Below, piece after piece: positions 1-10,274 of a DNA stretch of 64,000 nt. Source of the stretch: Phascolarctos cinereus (Eukaryota > Chordata > Mammalia > Diprotodontia > Phascolarctidae). Within the stretch, counting starts at the first letter, position 1, and each line of letters starts with the position of its first letter. Below the pieces are notes generated by a model. It was not told the origin of the DNA. It ran no database searches and was given only the letters and a program-made list of their open reading frames with translations. The DNA lies in the NCBI RefSeq assembly GCF_002099425.1, contig NW_018344068.1, positions 3,173,501-3,237,500 of the forward strand, in the 5' to 3' direction. Made by a program: the position numbers and the translations under genes.

Positions 1-928
1 GTGGCATGGGCAGAGCTGTGCTTTAAAGCACAATACCACCTTGGCAGCCTGGTGGAGGCTTGTCGAGATTGGGTTCAGGGAGTCCAGACACAGGAAGCTA
101 TTGCAATAGTCTAGGTGAGAGGTGAGGAGGGTCTGACCCAGCATGTTTGTGGTATGAGTAGAGAGAAGGGTACAGATGTGATGATGTTGAGATCAAATTG
201 GTATGACTCAGCAACCGATTGGACAAGGAAGTGGAGTGGAAGAGTGTGAAGTGTTCAGGATGACTCATGGGGTGCTAACGTGGGTGACTTAAAGAATGGT
301 AGTTCCCTTGACAATCAAAGCAAACTTAGGAAGAAGGGTGTATTTGGGGGGAATGTTAATGCGTCCTATTTTGGATATGTTGAGTTTGAAACTCCTGTGG
401 GGTGCCCAGGAGGAGAGCTACCTAGCAGGTAGTTAGAACATGGGACTGTAATTCAGTGGAGTGAGGAGGGCTGAATATGTAGATTTGGGAATCATTTGAT
501 CAGAGATGGTGCTTGAATTCATGGAAACTGATGAGATGATTAAGAAGGAGAGAAAGACTGAATCCTTGGGTCTATCCATGAAGACGGGGGGACAAGGAGT
601 AAAGGAGACGAAGATATATTAGTCAGACAGGGAAGCAGAGAACCATACCCAAACTCAGAGTGAGGAGAGAGAACTGGCACAGGGAGGGGCTGGTTAACAG
701 TATCAAAGGCTGCAGAGAGGTCAAGAAAGATGAGGACTGAGGGTGATCTTGGTGAAAACAGCTTTGGTTGACTGCTAAAGATGGAAACCACTAGCCTGCA
801 AGGAGTTGAGGAAAGGGTGGGATGTAAGAAAGTAGAGGCAACCACTGCAGATGGTTTTCCCCCTAGGAAAGGGAGAAGGAATTCATGATGGTAGCTTGAG
901 GAGATGGTAGGATTGAGTGAAGGTTTTT
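1..928 (-). mobile_element. L2 LINE, ORF2 reverse-transcriptase segment
   Basis: The minus strand at about 738-690 encodes FLDLSAAFDTVN, the first catalytic block of CR1/L2-clade reverse transcriptases. At about 405-366 it encodes FKLNISK, the later LNxxK block, in the right order. The copy is old and frame-broken. It is cut by the window edge at its 3' side and by a younger SINE on the right, after which it resumes. Confidence 0.85.
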
Positions 929-1087
929 GGTTTTTTTTTTGCTTTTTGGTGAGGCAATCAGGGTTAAGTGACTTGCCCAAGGTCACACAGCTAGTAAGTA
1001 TCAAGTGTCTGATGCTGGATTTGAACTCAGGTCCTCATGGTACCTCCAAGGTCAGAGCTCTATCCACTGTGCCACCTAGCTGCTCCA
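929..1087 (-). mobile_element. Marsupial tRNA-derived SINE (SINE1/WSINE1 type)
   Basis: Read on the minus strand it runs from the tRNA-like head (gagcagctaggtggcacagt) through a B-box-like segment to the 'gggcaagtcacttaaccctg' block and a T-rich (sense A-rich) tail. A short duplication, agtgaagg/agtgaag, flanks it at 916 and 1088. It interrupts the L2 and is therefore younger. Confidence 0.9.
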
Positions 1088-1560
1088 AGTGAAGTTTTTT
1101 TTTTTCTTAAAGGACAGATATGGTCTGAGTGTATCTGAGAGCAGAGGAAGTATGACGACCTAGAAACTGTAAGGATGGAGAACACAGAGGAGATTATGGT
1201 CAGATGGTGGAATTTCAGAGCTGTGGGTTCTATAGGTACAACAGCTGTGGGTGATGACAAGCTCAGAGGTATGGCCATCTTTGTCTCTGGCTGAGGAGTA
1301 TTATAAGAATCTGGGAAGCTGATAAACTGGGAAGCAGGGAGCCTTGAGGGGACATAAACATTTAAGGTGAAGTCCCCAAGCATAGGGGTAGGGTTTGGAA
1401 TAATAGAGGGAAGCTATGAGTTAGGTCTGAAACTCCTTCAAAAAGGACATTGACCTGGATGGAGGTGGTAGATAACAGTCAATAGGATCTAGCCAGTGTG
1501 ATGTATCAGAACGGAGTAAACCTTAAAGGAGAGAAGTCTGCTCTATGAAGGGCCTGGAAG
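1088..1560 (-). mobile_element. L2 LINE, continuation upstream of the RT core
   Basis: Colinear continuation of the L2 beyond the SINE: same orientation, and the sequence follows the L2 region 5' of the FLDLSAAFD block. The right edge is vague because similarity fades. On the minus strand a fragment near 1260-1380 reads as degraded endonuclease/RT linker sequence. Confidence 0.6.
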
Positions 1561-1664
1561 GGGCAAGGAAGAACATAACTCTTTCCTTTCCAGTGTGTCA
1601 GGCATGAGAGAACATTTAGAAATGAGTACATTTAGTACTGGAGAAAGTGACCAGGGATGCAGTA

Positions 1665-1755
1665 CCTTCTGATGGAGAGCTACTGAGCAGCAGAGCCAGG
1701 ATTAAAACCCAAGTCCTCTGACTCCAGATTCATTCATCTTTCCACCATATTATGG
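1665..1755 (-). mobile_element. MIR fragment (tRNA-like half)
   Basis: The plus strand shows the antisense MIR signature: agcagagccaggattaaaac followed by cccaagtcctctgactccag and a tail matching the MIR head region. The core and tail of the SINE are missing. Confidence 0.6.
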
Positions 1756-2640
1756 TCTTACTCATTCTAGTACTTTGGCACTTTCATGGATTGATCATGG
1801 ATGAGCTCATCAATATCTGGTCACTCTCATTAATGGTATAGGGAATAACAAAGGACCTATACCTCAGTCTGCATGATTTTTCTTCATGTCACCCTATGGA
1901 TCCTTCATAAAGGATCCAACCAATGCACTTGAGGACTTTCCCAAGGTCTTTTAATATTTCATCAGCAGCCCTTTGTCCATCTGTGCTCTTGGATCTTGCT
2001 GAGTGTTTAGTATACCTCTTTCTCCAACTATACACTTTCTAGATGTTACCCATCAAGCCACCTCTTATGTAAAGTAGCCTGGGGGATATTACAGCCCACT
2101 TTTTTGCCATGCATTTCTCTACTGACTTTTATGGAAGATAGCACCCTATGGGAGCATCCATCCTATGTCCTGGCTTGTGTAATTCATTGTTGACCTTTAC
2201 CTCTCCTTGGTCATTTCTTTTTCACATTTGTCTCAAAAATCCCTTCCTTGGGTCCATGTCCTCTCACTTTTCTGAGTGTCAGCTGCTCCCAGGAAGGGAG
2301 GTGGTGCCAGATTGGTGAGATGACGTCTGATAGAAGCTCATGAGTCAGCTTGTGCCACCCCGCTGCCAGAGGAGTGTGGTGGGCAGTGGATGAAGGGATG
2401 GTGACCGAGCAATCATTATGGTTTAGAGGATATTGGCCTTCTCTGCTGTTTGTTCATTGGGTTTTTAGCTTGTTTGGGTTCTTGGTGTCCTAGACCGTGG
2501 AGAAAACTAAAATTGCTTTATCTTTGGCACATAATTCCTATTTTGGAGAGGTGGTAAGGATCAGGGAAAATCTCTGGTCCTCCATCTTGTTGGTAATGTG
2601 ACTCCCTTGACTTTAGGCTCAACCTGCAATTTTCATTGTC
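1756..2640. other. Unassigned stretch, possible LINE 5' end at its right
   Basis: No gene or confident repeat is seen. On the minus strand 2600-2400 starts with 'accaacaagatggaggacc', which resembles the opening of L1-type 5' UTRs (…caagatggcgga…). It may be a short LINE 5' UTR remnant, but this is a weak call. Confidence 0.3.
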
Positions 2641-2684
2641 AGCTCATTTTCAAGTTACCACTTGATTTCCAAGGGAACAATTTT

Positions 2685-2837
2685 TATCCATTTTTTTTTT
2701 TAGGCAATTGGAGTTAAGTGACTTGCCCAGGGTCACACAGCTAGTAAGTGTCAAGTGTTTGGTCTGAGGCTGGATTTGAATTCAGGTCCTCCTGACTTCA
2801 GGGCTGGTGCTCTATCTACTGTGCCACCTAGATGCCC
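2685..2837 (-). mobile_element. Marsupial tRNA-derived SINE
   Basis: Full antisense SINE with a T-run at 2690-2701 on the left, the 'cagggtcacacagctagtaa' block, and the head at 2820-2837. It is flanked by a near-perfect 16-base duplication, ccaagggaacaatttt at 2669-2684 and ccaagggatcaatttt at 2838-2853. One mismatch suggests a moderately young insertion. Confidence 0.92.
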
Positions 2838-2914
2838 CCAAGGGATCAATTTTCAAGCTGTCTCAGGATAATGATGTAAGACGACTGAAAAGAAGTCATA
2901 GATATCAATAGATT

Positions 2915-3010
2915 ATAAACTCCCTGAAAGGATGGATTGGGTTTTGTTTTTGTCTTTATGTCCCCAATACCATACACAGGGCCTTATATGTGGCTTAAGA
3001 AATCTTGGTC
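2915..3010 (+). mobile_element. L2 3' tail
   Basis: Shows the L2 3' UTR signature: 'taaactccctgaaaggatgg', then a tttgtctttatgtcccc block and a degraded 'cagtgcctggcacatag' block. Only about 100 bases of the 3' end remain. Confidence 0.7.
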
Positions 3011-3130
3011 AAATTTTCCATTACTGTTTATTTGTTTTTTAAATGGTGACCAACTGATAAACATGCTTACATTTCCATCTCTAAAAAGTCTTTACGTGAA
3101 TTGTCTGCATACGTGTAGAGAGTATCCTTG

Positions 3131-3290
3131 ATAATGATCTGAGGAAGGAACAAGTAGGCTTTTATAAATAGTTTTTCATAGCAGACCTTATCTTCCCAGT
3201 CATATCACTGACTGAGAAGTATAAGGAAATGGAAAAACATCTTGCCTTTTTCTTCATTTTTGATGATTGTAAAAAGCACTTGACTCAGCA
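3131..3290 (+). mobile_element. Possible RTE-type LINE reverse-transcriptase fragment
   Basis: One plus-strand frame reads NDLRKEQVGF, a stretch with one stop, DLIFPVISLTEKYKEMEKHL, then AFFFIFDDCKKHLT. The order and spacing EQxGF - 7 - D(x)I - 8 - EK - FxxDxxKK match the EQAGFRPGRS...D.I...EK...F.D..KAFD region of RTE-like reverse transcriptases. It is heavily decayed and too short for certainty. RTE-tailed SINEs elsewhere in the window make an RTE source plausible. Confidence 0.4.
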
Positions 3291-3526
3291 GAGGACAATG
3301 TAGGCTCCCCTCCAGAAATCTTTCTTGCTTGTCCTGGACTGCTCTCTGTTATCTGTCATGCTTGGACAGTGGCAATGCAGGATTCCAGTCCTCACTTGAA
3401 GGAACTGGAGTGATGTTACTCTAGGAGGAAAACTGATCACACTTCCTTGGTTGCTTAAATTGAATGAATGATGTCTGAAAAGACCAATAAAGTGGCCTCA
3501 CTGACTTATGCATGGCATAGTTGACT
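3291..3526. other. Unassigned sequence
   Basis: No frame, RNA or repeat is recognised here. It could be the decayed downstream part of the RTE-like fragment, but no motif supports that. Confidence 0.3.
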
Positions 3527-3668
3527 GCCAAGTGAAAGTCTCAGTTTTCCCATCTACAAAATGGGGCCAATGATGGCACCTCACAAGGTTGTTGTGAGGA
3601 TAAATGAGAAAATATCTGTGAGGTGTTTTGCAAACCTTAAAGTTCTATATAAATGTTAGCTATAAGTA
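3527..3668 (+). mobile_element. MIR, core and tail
   Basis: Reads cagttttcccatctacaaaa, then 'ggttgttgtgaggataaatg' and 'cttaaagttctatataaatg'. This is the sense order of the MIR core and L2-like tail. The tRNA-derived head is missing. Confidence 0.8.
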
Positions 3669-4430
3669 AGCTACTATAAGTGGATGCGTTGAATTTGGAT
3701 CAGGGAAGGTGGATTCAACCTAACAATGTAAAAAATGCTCCCCATTTTGCTCATCCCAAACTCCCCATCTTTCTACCCTTAAAAAGGCTACTAATAAAAT
3801 CCAGGTTAAATCAATAAGAAAGGAGAAGCCCAGTGAGGTCACTCTGGTGGGGCCAGGACTCTGGGCATGCCAAATTTATTTAACTTGATGAGGTTGGAGT
3901 CAGACTTGTTGACTCCAACTACTTTTTAAAAAACTCCTGTTTGTTCCACACAAATACTCAAGTCTTCCTAGGAACCCCAAACCCCTATGTCTGGAAGCCT
4001 CTACTGGCGGCCAGGCTGTCCCTCTCAGACAAAGGCCTTTTACATCATCTCTGCCAGCACAGGAAGTGAGGCCGGCTCCCCAGCACATGGTTTTATTTGC
4101 CCCCACCTTGGCTGCTCCTGGGCCAGGCACCAAAATGATTCTGCTATGCCCACAATCCAGGCACCTTCATCAAGTCCTGGGGTCAGGAGACTTCTTGCAG
4201 TTGTCAGAAAGCTTGGTGAGGGTTGGACTCAATTTTTCTTGTCCTGTGCCAGCCAAGGAAAACAAGTTGGCTACTGGGGCAGACTGGATGGTGTAAGGAT
4301 AATTAGCCAGCACTACCCCGAAGCCTGCTGCAGCCTGGCAACTGTTTGAGAGAGCATACCTATTGGAGGCTACTTTCTGGACTCACCTACTGGGCAGGGA
4401 TGCCAGGACTGGGGCACAATGCCCCTTACA
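3669..4430. other. Unassigned, GC-richer single-copy-looking stretch
   Basis: Frames of 76-120 codons open on both strands between 3900 and 4350. They overlap each other and lack any family motif, splice-site context or codon signal, so they are not called. No repeat signature is seen. Confidence 0.3.
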
Positions 4431-4431
4431 G

Positions 4432-4605
4432 GATCATAGAATTTAGGGAAGGAGGGGATCTTAAAGATCATCTAGCCTAATCCTCCAATTTTACCAGCAG
4501 TGAAACTGAGATCCAGAGAAGAGAACTGACTTACCTGAAGTCTCACAGGCAGTAAATACTAAAGCCAGGGTTTCAACTGAATCATGTTCTTTTCTCTATC
4601 CTTCA
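4432..4605 (-). mobile_element. MIR3
   Basis: Antisense MIR3 in full order: 'atcatagaatttagggaagg', 'atcatctagcctaatcctcc', 'gaaactgagatccagagaag', then the tRNA-like half ending near 4605. The opening 'atcatagaattt' end separates MIR3 from classical MIR. Confidence 0.8.
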
Positions 4606-5472
4606 AAGTTTCTTCCTTCTGTTTCCCAACAGCTCTCTCAGGACAGGGGGAAAGATGAAGGATCTTGGCCAACCTTCCCGAGGTGTATTTTCTTTACTAT
4701 TTATAACTGAGTTGGTTGTATTGTCTTGAAGACTCTCATTCAGTTGTCTAGCATCCATTGAAATAGAGCCCTTGCAAAAAACAGAAGCAAAAACCCTAGA
4801 ACTCTGCTCTGTTCACATTCGTTACAGTTATGTCCATGCCTCACAGTCTTAAAAAAGGGGTGACTTTTCTTATCTAAAGAACGTAGTAAAACTGCAACTC
4901 GACTACTTGGAATTTTTTGGAGGCAGAAGTTTCAGTTGGGGATAACAATGCCTTGGAGCTGACCCCAAAACAAGGTTCATACGCAAAAGCTGTTGCCTAA
5001 AGCTTTTGACTGAGATTCTTAAGCTAAGGTCCATTAATTTGCTTTTAAAATTTTTTAATAATCATATTTTAATATTATTGGCTTCTTTTGCAAGTCTATA
5101 TATTGTATGTTAGGCGTTTAAGTACATTTTTCTGAGGAGTCTTGAGGTTTTGCTAGAGGACCGCCAAAGGGGTCCATGACGCATGTCTTTGCTATAGACA
5201 AAGGAAGAACATTTCAGAAATTACTCTAGGGATCTGACATATTCATGTCAATTTTTAAGAGTCAGGAAACTTAAATTTCATATCTTGTTAGAACCAACCT
5301 TGCTGAATTTGAAAGCTATCTGGAGCAACAGTTGAATTTATTGATTCTCTTTTCTTAACGAAAAATGTACACTTCTAGCTAAGGAATAAATATTCCAATA
5401 CTCCAATGAATCTGTGCTCTCATTGGTTTAATAAGTCTTTCCTCCAAAGACGCAAATTACAGCACATCACGT
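4606..5472. other. Unassigned AT-rich stretch
   Basis: No gene, RNA or confident repeat. Runs of A/T near 5035-5080 look like ordinary AT-rich drift. Confidence 0.3.
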
Positions 5473-5487
5473 TTGCCCATTCCTTTT

Positions 5488-5633
5488 TTTTTTTTTTTTT
5501 TAGGCAATGGGGTTAAGTGACTTGCCCAGGGTCACACAGCTAGTAAGTGTCAAGCATCTGAGGTCGGATTTGAACTCAGGTCCTCCTCACTTGAAGTCCA
5601 GAGCTCTATTCACTGCACCACCTACCTGCCCCA
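5488..5633 (-). mobile_element. Marsupial tRNA-derived SINE with perfect duplication
   Basis: Antisense SINE beginning with a long T-run and ending in the head 'accacctacctgcccc'. A perfect 15-base duplication ttgcccattcctttt flanks it (5473-5487 and 5634-5648). Its perfection marks this as one of the youngest insertions in the window. Confidence 0.95.
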
Positions 5634-5709
5634 TTGCCCATTCCTTTTGCCTCTTGTCCATATTCTCTCATAAATTCGCTATGGAAGCTCACCCAATTAT
5701 AATGGGAGT

Positions 5710-5712
<3 letters not shown>

Positions 5713-5756
<44 letters not shown>
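5713..5756. repeat. (TC)n microsatellite
   Basis: About 22 uninterrupted TC units followed by a short pyrimidine-rich run. It sits in the 3' part of the antisense HAL1, whose 3' UTR is purine/pyrimidine-skewed. Confidence 0.98.
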
Positions 5757-5760
<4 letters not shown>

Positions 5761-7483
5761 CCCCCCGTCTCTTTGATAAATTTCCTATCCTTCCTCTCTC
5801 TTCTCCTGAAATGTAGTCTTATTTTTCTCCCCTTGTATCCTTCTTTTAAGATCATCAAAGCCCAACAGAACTACTTCCAGCCTTGTGCCTAATTAGACTT
5901 CCTTTATGACTCTGATAAGATTCTCAGAAACATATGCACTGTTTCTCCATATTAGAATGTAAATAATTTAACCTTGTTTGGTCTCATGATTGTTTGCTCA
6001 TGTTTTCCTTTTTATGTTTTTCTGGACTCTTGTGTAAGTACTTCAAAGTTTCTACTTAGCTCTGGTCTTTCCATCAAGAAATAATCTTTCATTACTGTCA
6101 AGTTTTACTTCTATAGGGTTTTTTCTAGGTAAGTTTTTCTTGATTGTAAGCTATATCTCTTAGCCTTCTGGAATATCGTATTCTAAGCTCTCAGATCCTT
6201 CATAGTGGTGATTACCAAATCTTGTGTAATCCTGACTGTGGCTCCTTGGTACTTGCATTCTTTCTTTTTGATTATTTGCAGTATTTTTCCTTTGACTTGG
6301 AAACTCTAGATTTTGGCTATAAGGTTCCTAGAAATTTTCATTTTGGGATTTCTTTCAGAAAGTAATTGGTAGATTCTTCTTATCATCACTTTATGTCCTC
6401 TGGTTCTAAGAGATCTGGGCAGTTTTGGGGTTTTTTTTTTTAAAGATTTCTTATAACGCGCTAGGCTCTTTTTTGGTCCAATGGTTCTTAAACCATTTCT
6501 CCTATATCTTTTCCAGGCGAGCTTTTTTGGGGAGCAGGGCTATGAAGTAGCCTACATTTTCTTCTATGTTTTTTAGCCTTTTGATTTTTTGTTGTTGTTG
6601 CTGTTTGATGGAGTCATCACCTTTTATTTACTGCATTCTCATTTTCAGATAATTTGTTGCTTGCGTAAGGTTTGGAACCTCTTGTTCCAACTGTTAATTT
6701 CCTTTCTAATTCTTTCCTCCATAGTTCTCATTTCTTTTTTTTCTGTAATGTTCTCTTTTAATTTATAAAATATTTAAAATATTTTTCAACTCCAGTTTCA
6801 TCTTTTCTAGGAATTCTAGTTGAACTCATGCCCAAACTGTGCTTTTCTTTTTTTCAAGCTGTGCTTTTCTGTGAGACTTTGCTTGTAAATGTTTTGAAGT
6901 CATTTTCTTCTGAGTTTATGTCTGTAGCATCCCTGTCACCATAATAGCTTTTTATGGTGAGATTTCTTTTTTTTGCTTATTCTTCTAGACTTCTTATTGA
7001 GTCAGAATGTATATTATAGCCAGCCTCTGCTATACATTTTTATCAGAAATGTTTAGGCTGAGCTTGTTCACTCTAGGGCCCTGCTGCTGCTTTCTTGGGG
7101 GTGCTGATTGTTATGATATTCTCCACTCTCAGGCACAGCTCATGCTGGGGATTTGCAACCTTTCAAGTGGTCCCAAGGTGGTCTGATCTAGGGAAAAGTC
7201 TGATGACTACTGCCCTCCCTATTTTGAGCTCTACAAGTTCCTGACCTTGTTTTGGGTCTCAGCAACATACCTGTAGACTTTCCCCAGCCAAAGTTCTAGT
7301 AGACTGCTGCCAGATTTAGCCATTTTCGGCCAACTGGAAAGTTTTATTAGTTCAGAATGACAGAACTGCAGGCTCCTATGTGGTCTGGGATTCCTGCCTT
7401 CATTATTCTACTGCAGGTGCAGATTGGTCTGGAAGCTAGAACTAAGATTCCATTCTGTTCCTGGTGTCTGAGCAACAAAGCTG

Positions 7484-7574
7484 CTTCTTACTTCCAAACT
7501 TGATCTACGGCTGTATCCAGCCAAAACTGGGCCCAAACTCTTTCTTGCACTGGAACATCACCCCAAGGTGCATG
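7484..7574 (-). repeat. HAL1 5' UTR block repeated at 10171-10274
   Basis: This block recurs about 2.7 kb downstream in the same orientation with roughly 8-10 differences. Shared words include 'caacaaagctgcttcttact' and 'gcactggaacatcacccca'. It lies in the middle of the HAL1 5' UTR here but stands alone at the second site. Confidence 0.85.
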
Positions 7575-7950
7575 TCTCCTCCTCAATCGGCTCTGGATCT
7601 GTAACTAGAAACTGGGTAATGAGTGACAGAGCACCTATATTAGCACCTTACTCAAGGCAGCCCCCCATCCCAACCCTGTACTTGATCTGGGCCTTTTCTT
7701 TTGCTGGTGCGTAACCTCTCCTAACACTAGAATGTTCCACATGGCCATTTCTGGCCAGATTTTGTCTTCAGTGTTCAGAGATCTTTCTGTTTGTCTCTCT
7801 TTGATGACCTAGGCTGTGATTTTTTTTTCTTGGATTCCTGATTAGAATTGATCTGGTGCATTTTCTCAATCTGTGTGGAAGCACTGTGGGGTAGAGTTCA
7901 GCTGTCCTTCTCCTTGCTTCTCCTCTATTCTGGCTCCTCATGTTCTCTTG

Positions 7951-8413
7951 ACATTGCATCGATATCGGTGGAGCATGCGGGTTACATATCAGCTGTTCTT
8001 TACTCAAGCTGCATGACAGGCCTATTTTTTTTGTCATACATTTCTTTGATTACATTTATGCAACTTCTTCCATGTAATTTGTCATTTGTAGTGTGTTGAT
8101 GCCTGTCCACATCTACCATAAGCCTTTCCATTGTTTGGAGGTGGTGGGGCTTTTTCTAAGTTGTATGACATTTAAACTTACAAAATTCCTGGAAGAATGT
8201 TGGTGTTAAAAAGGTGGGCATTTGAGATGTTCAAAAGCATTGGACCATTTCCTGAAGGCAACTCAGCCCATTCTCTTCCATTTTTCAATTCCAGTTTCAG
8301 TAATTGTCCCAGATATATTAACTGATAGGAAAATAGACAGGAAAATGGAACTGAATATCATAATTTGGACAAAATCATTCTTAATCTACTTGGTTTTTCT
8401 TTCTTTTCTTTAA
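7951..8413. other. Unassigned stretch between HAL1 and L1 remnants
   Basis: Includes overlapping frames up to 89 codons with no family motif. The sequence from about 8100 to 8330 looks like a decayed repeat, but no family is recognised. Confidence 0.3.
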
Positions 8414-9180
8414 AAAAATGCAATTTCACTTTATTTTCAAATCTGAATTCTCTTCTTCCTCCCATTCCCTCCCTCACTTATTGAAAAGAAAAAAAAACAA
8501 AACTTGTTACAAATATGTATAGTCATGCAAAACAAATTGCCACTTTTAGCTATATCCTCCACCCCCTGCCCCCTAAAAAAAGAAAGATAAGAAAATATGC
8601 TTTAATTTGTACTCTGAGTCCATTAGTTCTCTATCTGGAGTTGGACAGCATGTTTCATCACAAGTCCTTTAGGATACAAAACAAAACAAAACAAGAGGCA
8701 GCTAGGTGGTGCAGTGGATAGAGCTCTGGCCTTGGAGTCAGAAGGATCCGAGTTAAAATTTGCCCTTAGACACTTGATATGTACTTGCTCTGTGACCCTG
8801 GGCAAGTCACTTAAGCCTGATTGCCTCACCAACCCCCTCCCCCCAAAAAATCCCCCAAAACAACCCAAGTCCTTTAGGATTGTGGTTGGTCATTGGGTTG
8901 ATCAGAGTTCCTAAATCTTTCAAAGTTATTTATCTTTATAATATTGTTGTTATTATACAAATAGTTGTATTGGTTCTACCTATTTCACTTTGCATCATTT
9001 CATACAAGTCTTCCCAGGTTTTTCTGAAACCATCCCCCTCTATTTCTTACAGCACAATAGTATCTCCTTATCTTTAGCCATTCACCAATTGATTTGTACC
9101 TCCTCAATTTCCAATTCTTTCCCACCACGAACAGAGTTGCTATAAATATTTTATATTTGTATTCCTCTTTCTTTGATCTA
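8414..9180 (-). mobile_element. L1 3' UTR (marsupial type), interrupted by a SINE
   Basis: Antisense of the marsupial L1 3' region: 'acaatagtatctccttatct', 'ccattcaccaattgattt' and 'agttgctataaatattttat', in the order of the L1 3' UTR. It is split by the SINE at 8676-8865. The internal 3'-to-5' order breaks off at 9180 and resumes at about 10273. Confidence 0.8.
8676..8865 (+). mobile_element. Marsupial tRNA-derived SINE in L1 3' UTR
   Basis: The sense SINE head begins at 8694 (gaggcagctaggtggtgcag) and the 'gtgaccctgggcaagtcact' block lies near 8795. A C/A-rich tail follows. A perfect 15-base duplication caagtcctttaggat flanks it (8661-8675 and 8866-8880). An odd (acaaa)-like stretch at 8676-8693 lies between the left duplication and the SINE head. 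Confidence 0.95.
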
Positions 9181-10170
9181 CTCGTTTATTTCCTACTGCC
9201 TACAAACATGCCCATGTCTCCCCTATCCTGAGAAGACCCTCGCTTATCATTCCATTCCTGCTATTATCCAATCTCTTCTGCCCTTTGCAACTAAACTCCT
9301 CTGAAAGGCCATCTATAGTAGGTGCCTCCATTTTCCTCTCATTTTTTTCTTAACTAACCCCTTACAATCTGGCTTCTGACCTTATCATTCCACCAAAACT
9401 ACTGTCTCTAATATTACTAAGGTTGCCAAATCCAATGGCCTTTTCTCAGTCTTTGTTCTCCTTGACCTCTCTACAGCCTTTGACATTGGTGATCACTCCT
9501 CCCTGATATTCTCTTCTCTCCAGGTTTTCAGGACACCACTCTTTCCTGGTTGTCCTCTGACCTATCTGACCACCCTTTCTCTGTCTCCTTTCTTGGCTCC
9601 TCCTCCAGATCACACCCTCTAACTGTAGTGTCCCTCAGGATTCTTTCCTGGGTCCTCCTCTCTTCTCCCTCTATACTACTTCACTTGGTGATCTTAATAG
9701 CTCCCATGGGTAAAAAAATCACCATCTTTATGCTAATGATTCTCAAATCTACCTTTCTTTTCCCAATCTCTTTGCTGACCTCCAATCTCACATCTCAAAC
9801 AGCCTTTTAGATGTCTCAAATTGGATGTCCAGTTCAATATGTCCAAAAAGGAATTCACTGTCTTTTCCCCTAGCCACCCTCACCCTCACCCCTATTACTG
9901 TAGAGGGCAACACCATCTTCCCAGTCCCACAGGTGCACAGCCTAGGAGTCATCCTGGATTCCTCACTGTCTTTCACCTCCCCATATCCAAGCTCTTGCCA
10001 AGGCCTTCTGATTTCACCTTTGCAGCATCTCCTGAACACACTCCCCCTGACTCCCTTCTATCCTTTGTCATTGCCATCACTCTACTACAGGCCCTCATCA
10101 CCTCACATCTGGATTACCGCAGTAACCTGTCGTTGGATCTGCCTGTCTCAAGTCCCTCCCCACTCCATTC
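9181..10170 (+). mobile_element. L2 LINE, reverse-transcriptase segment
   Basis: Nucleotides 9452-9496 read FVLLDLSTAFDIGDH, the first RT catalytic block. Downstream lie the equivalents of the WMSxxxLKLNxxK block (near 9820) and the 'SHLDYR' block (near 10105). Several frames carry pieces in turn, so it is frame-broken. The open frames of 160-170 codons at 9821-10337 overlap this element and are not independent genes. Confidence 0.85.
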
Positions 10171-10274
10171 AGCAACAAAGCTGCTTCTTACTTCCAGACT
10201 TGATCTATGGTCAGTATCCAGCCAAAATGGGGCCCAAATTCTTTCTTGCACTGGAACATCACCCCAAGGTGCAT
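10171..10274 (-). mobile_element. Isolated HAL1/L1 5' UTR block
   Basis: Second copy of the 7484-7574 block. It abuts L2 sequence on the left (join near 10170, at 'attcagcaacaaag') and L1 3' UTR on the right (join near 10272, at 'ctattggggaacgg'). No duplication is seen around it. It may be a transduced or converted piece, or a relic of a larger insertion. Confidence 0.7.

Larger units (their letters stand above)
5650..7950 (-). mobile_element. HAL1 (half-L1) LINE, old copy
   Basis: The sequence at 6212-6400 aligns by eye to the ORF1 C-terminal region of the complete HAL1 at 37650-40519 (both share 'tgtgtaatcctgactgtgg'). The ORF1 stop region ('tttatgttttt', about 6012) and the sequence beyond it also correspond. 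ORF1 occupies roughly 6012-6990 on the minus strand and 5' UTR-like sequence 7000-7950. No ORF2 lies between ORF1 and the 3' side. Frames are badly broken and both outer edges are soft. Confidence 0.7.

Noticed and set aside
3900-4349. 120-codon frame on the plus strand and opposing 77-codon frame
   Set aside because: No domain, no flanking splice signals in phase, no neighbours. Opposing overlapping frames are expected by chance in GC-richer DNA.
5713-5760. Serine/leucine-repeat peptide from the (TC)n tract
   Set aside because: Simple translation of a microsatellite; no gene context.
8694-8760. tRNA gene
   Set aside because: The A- and B-box-like words belong to the tRNA-derived head of a SINE flanked by a 15-base duplication. 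No cloverleaf can be drawn with a proper acceptor stem.
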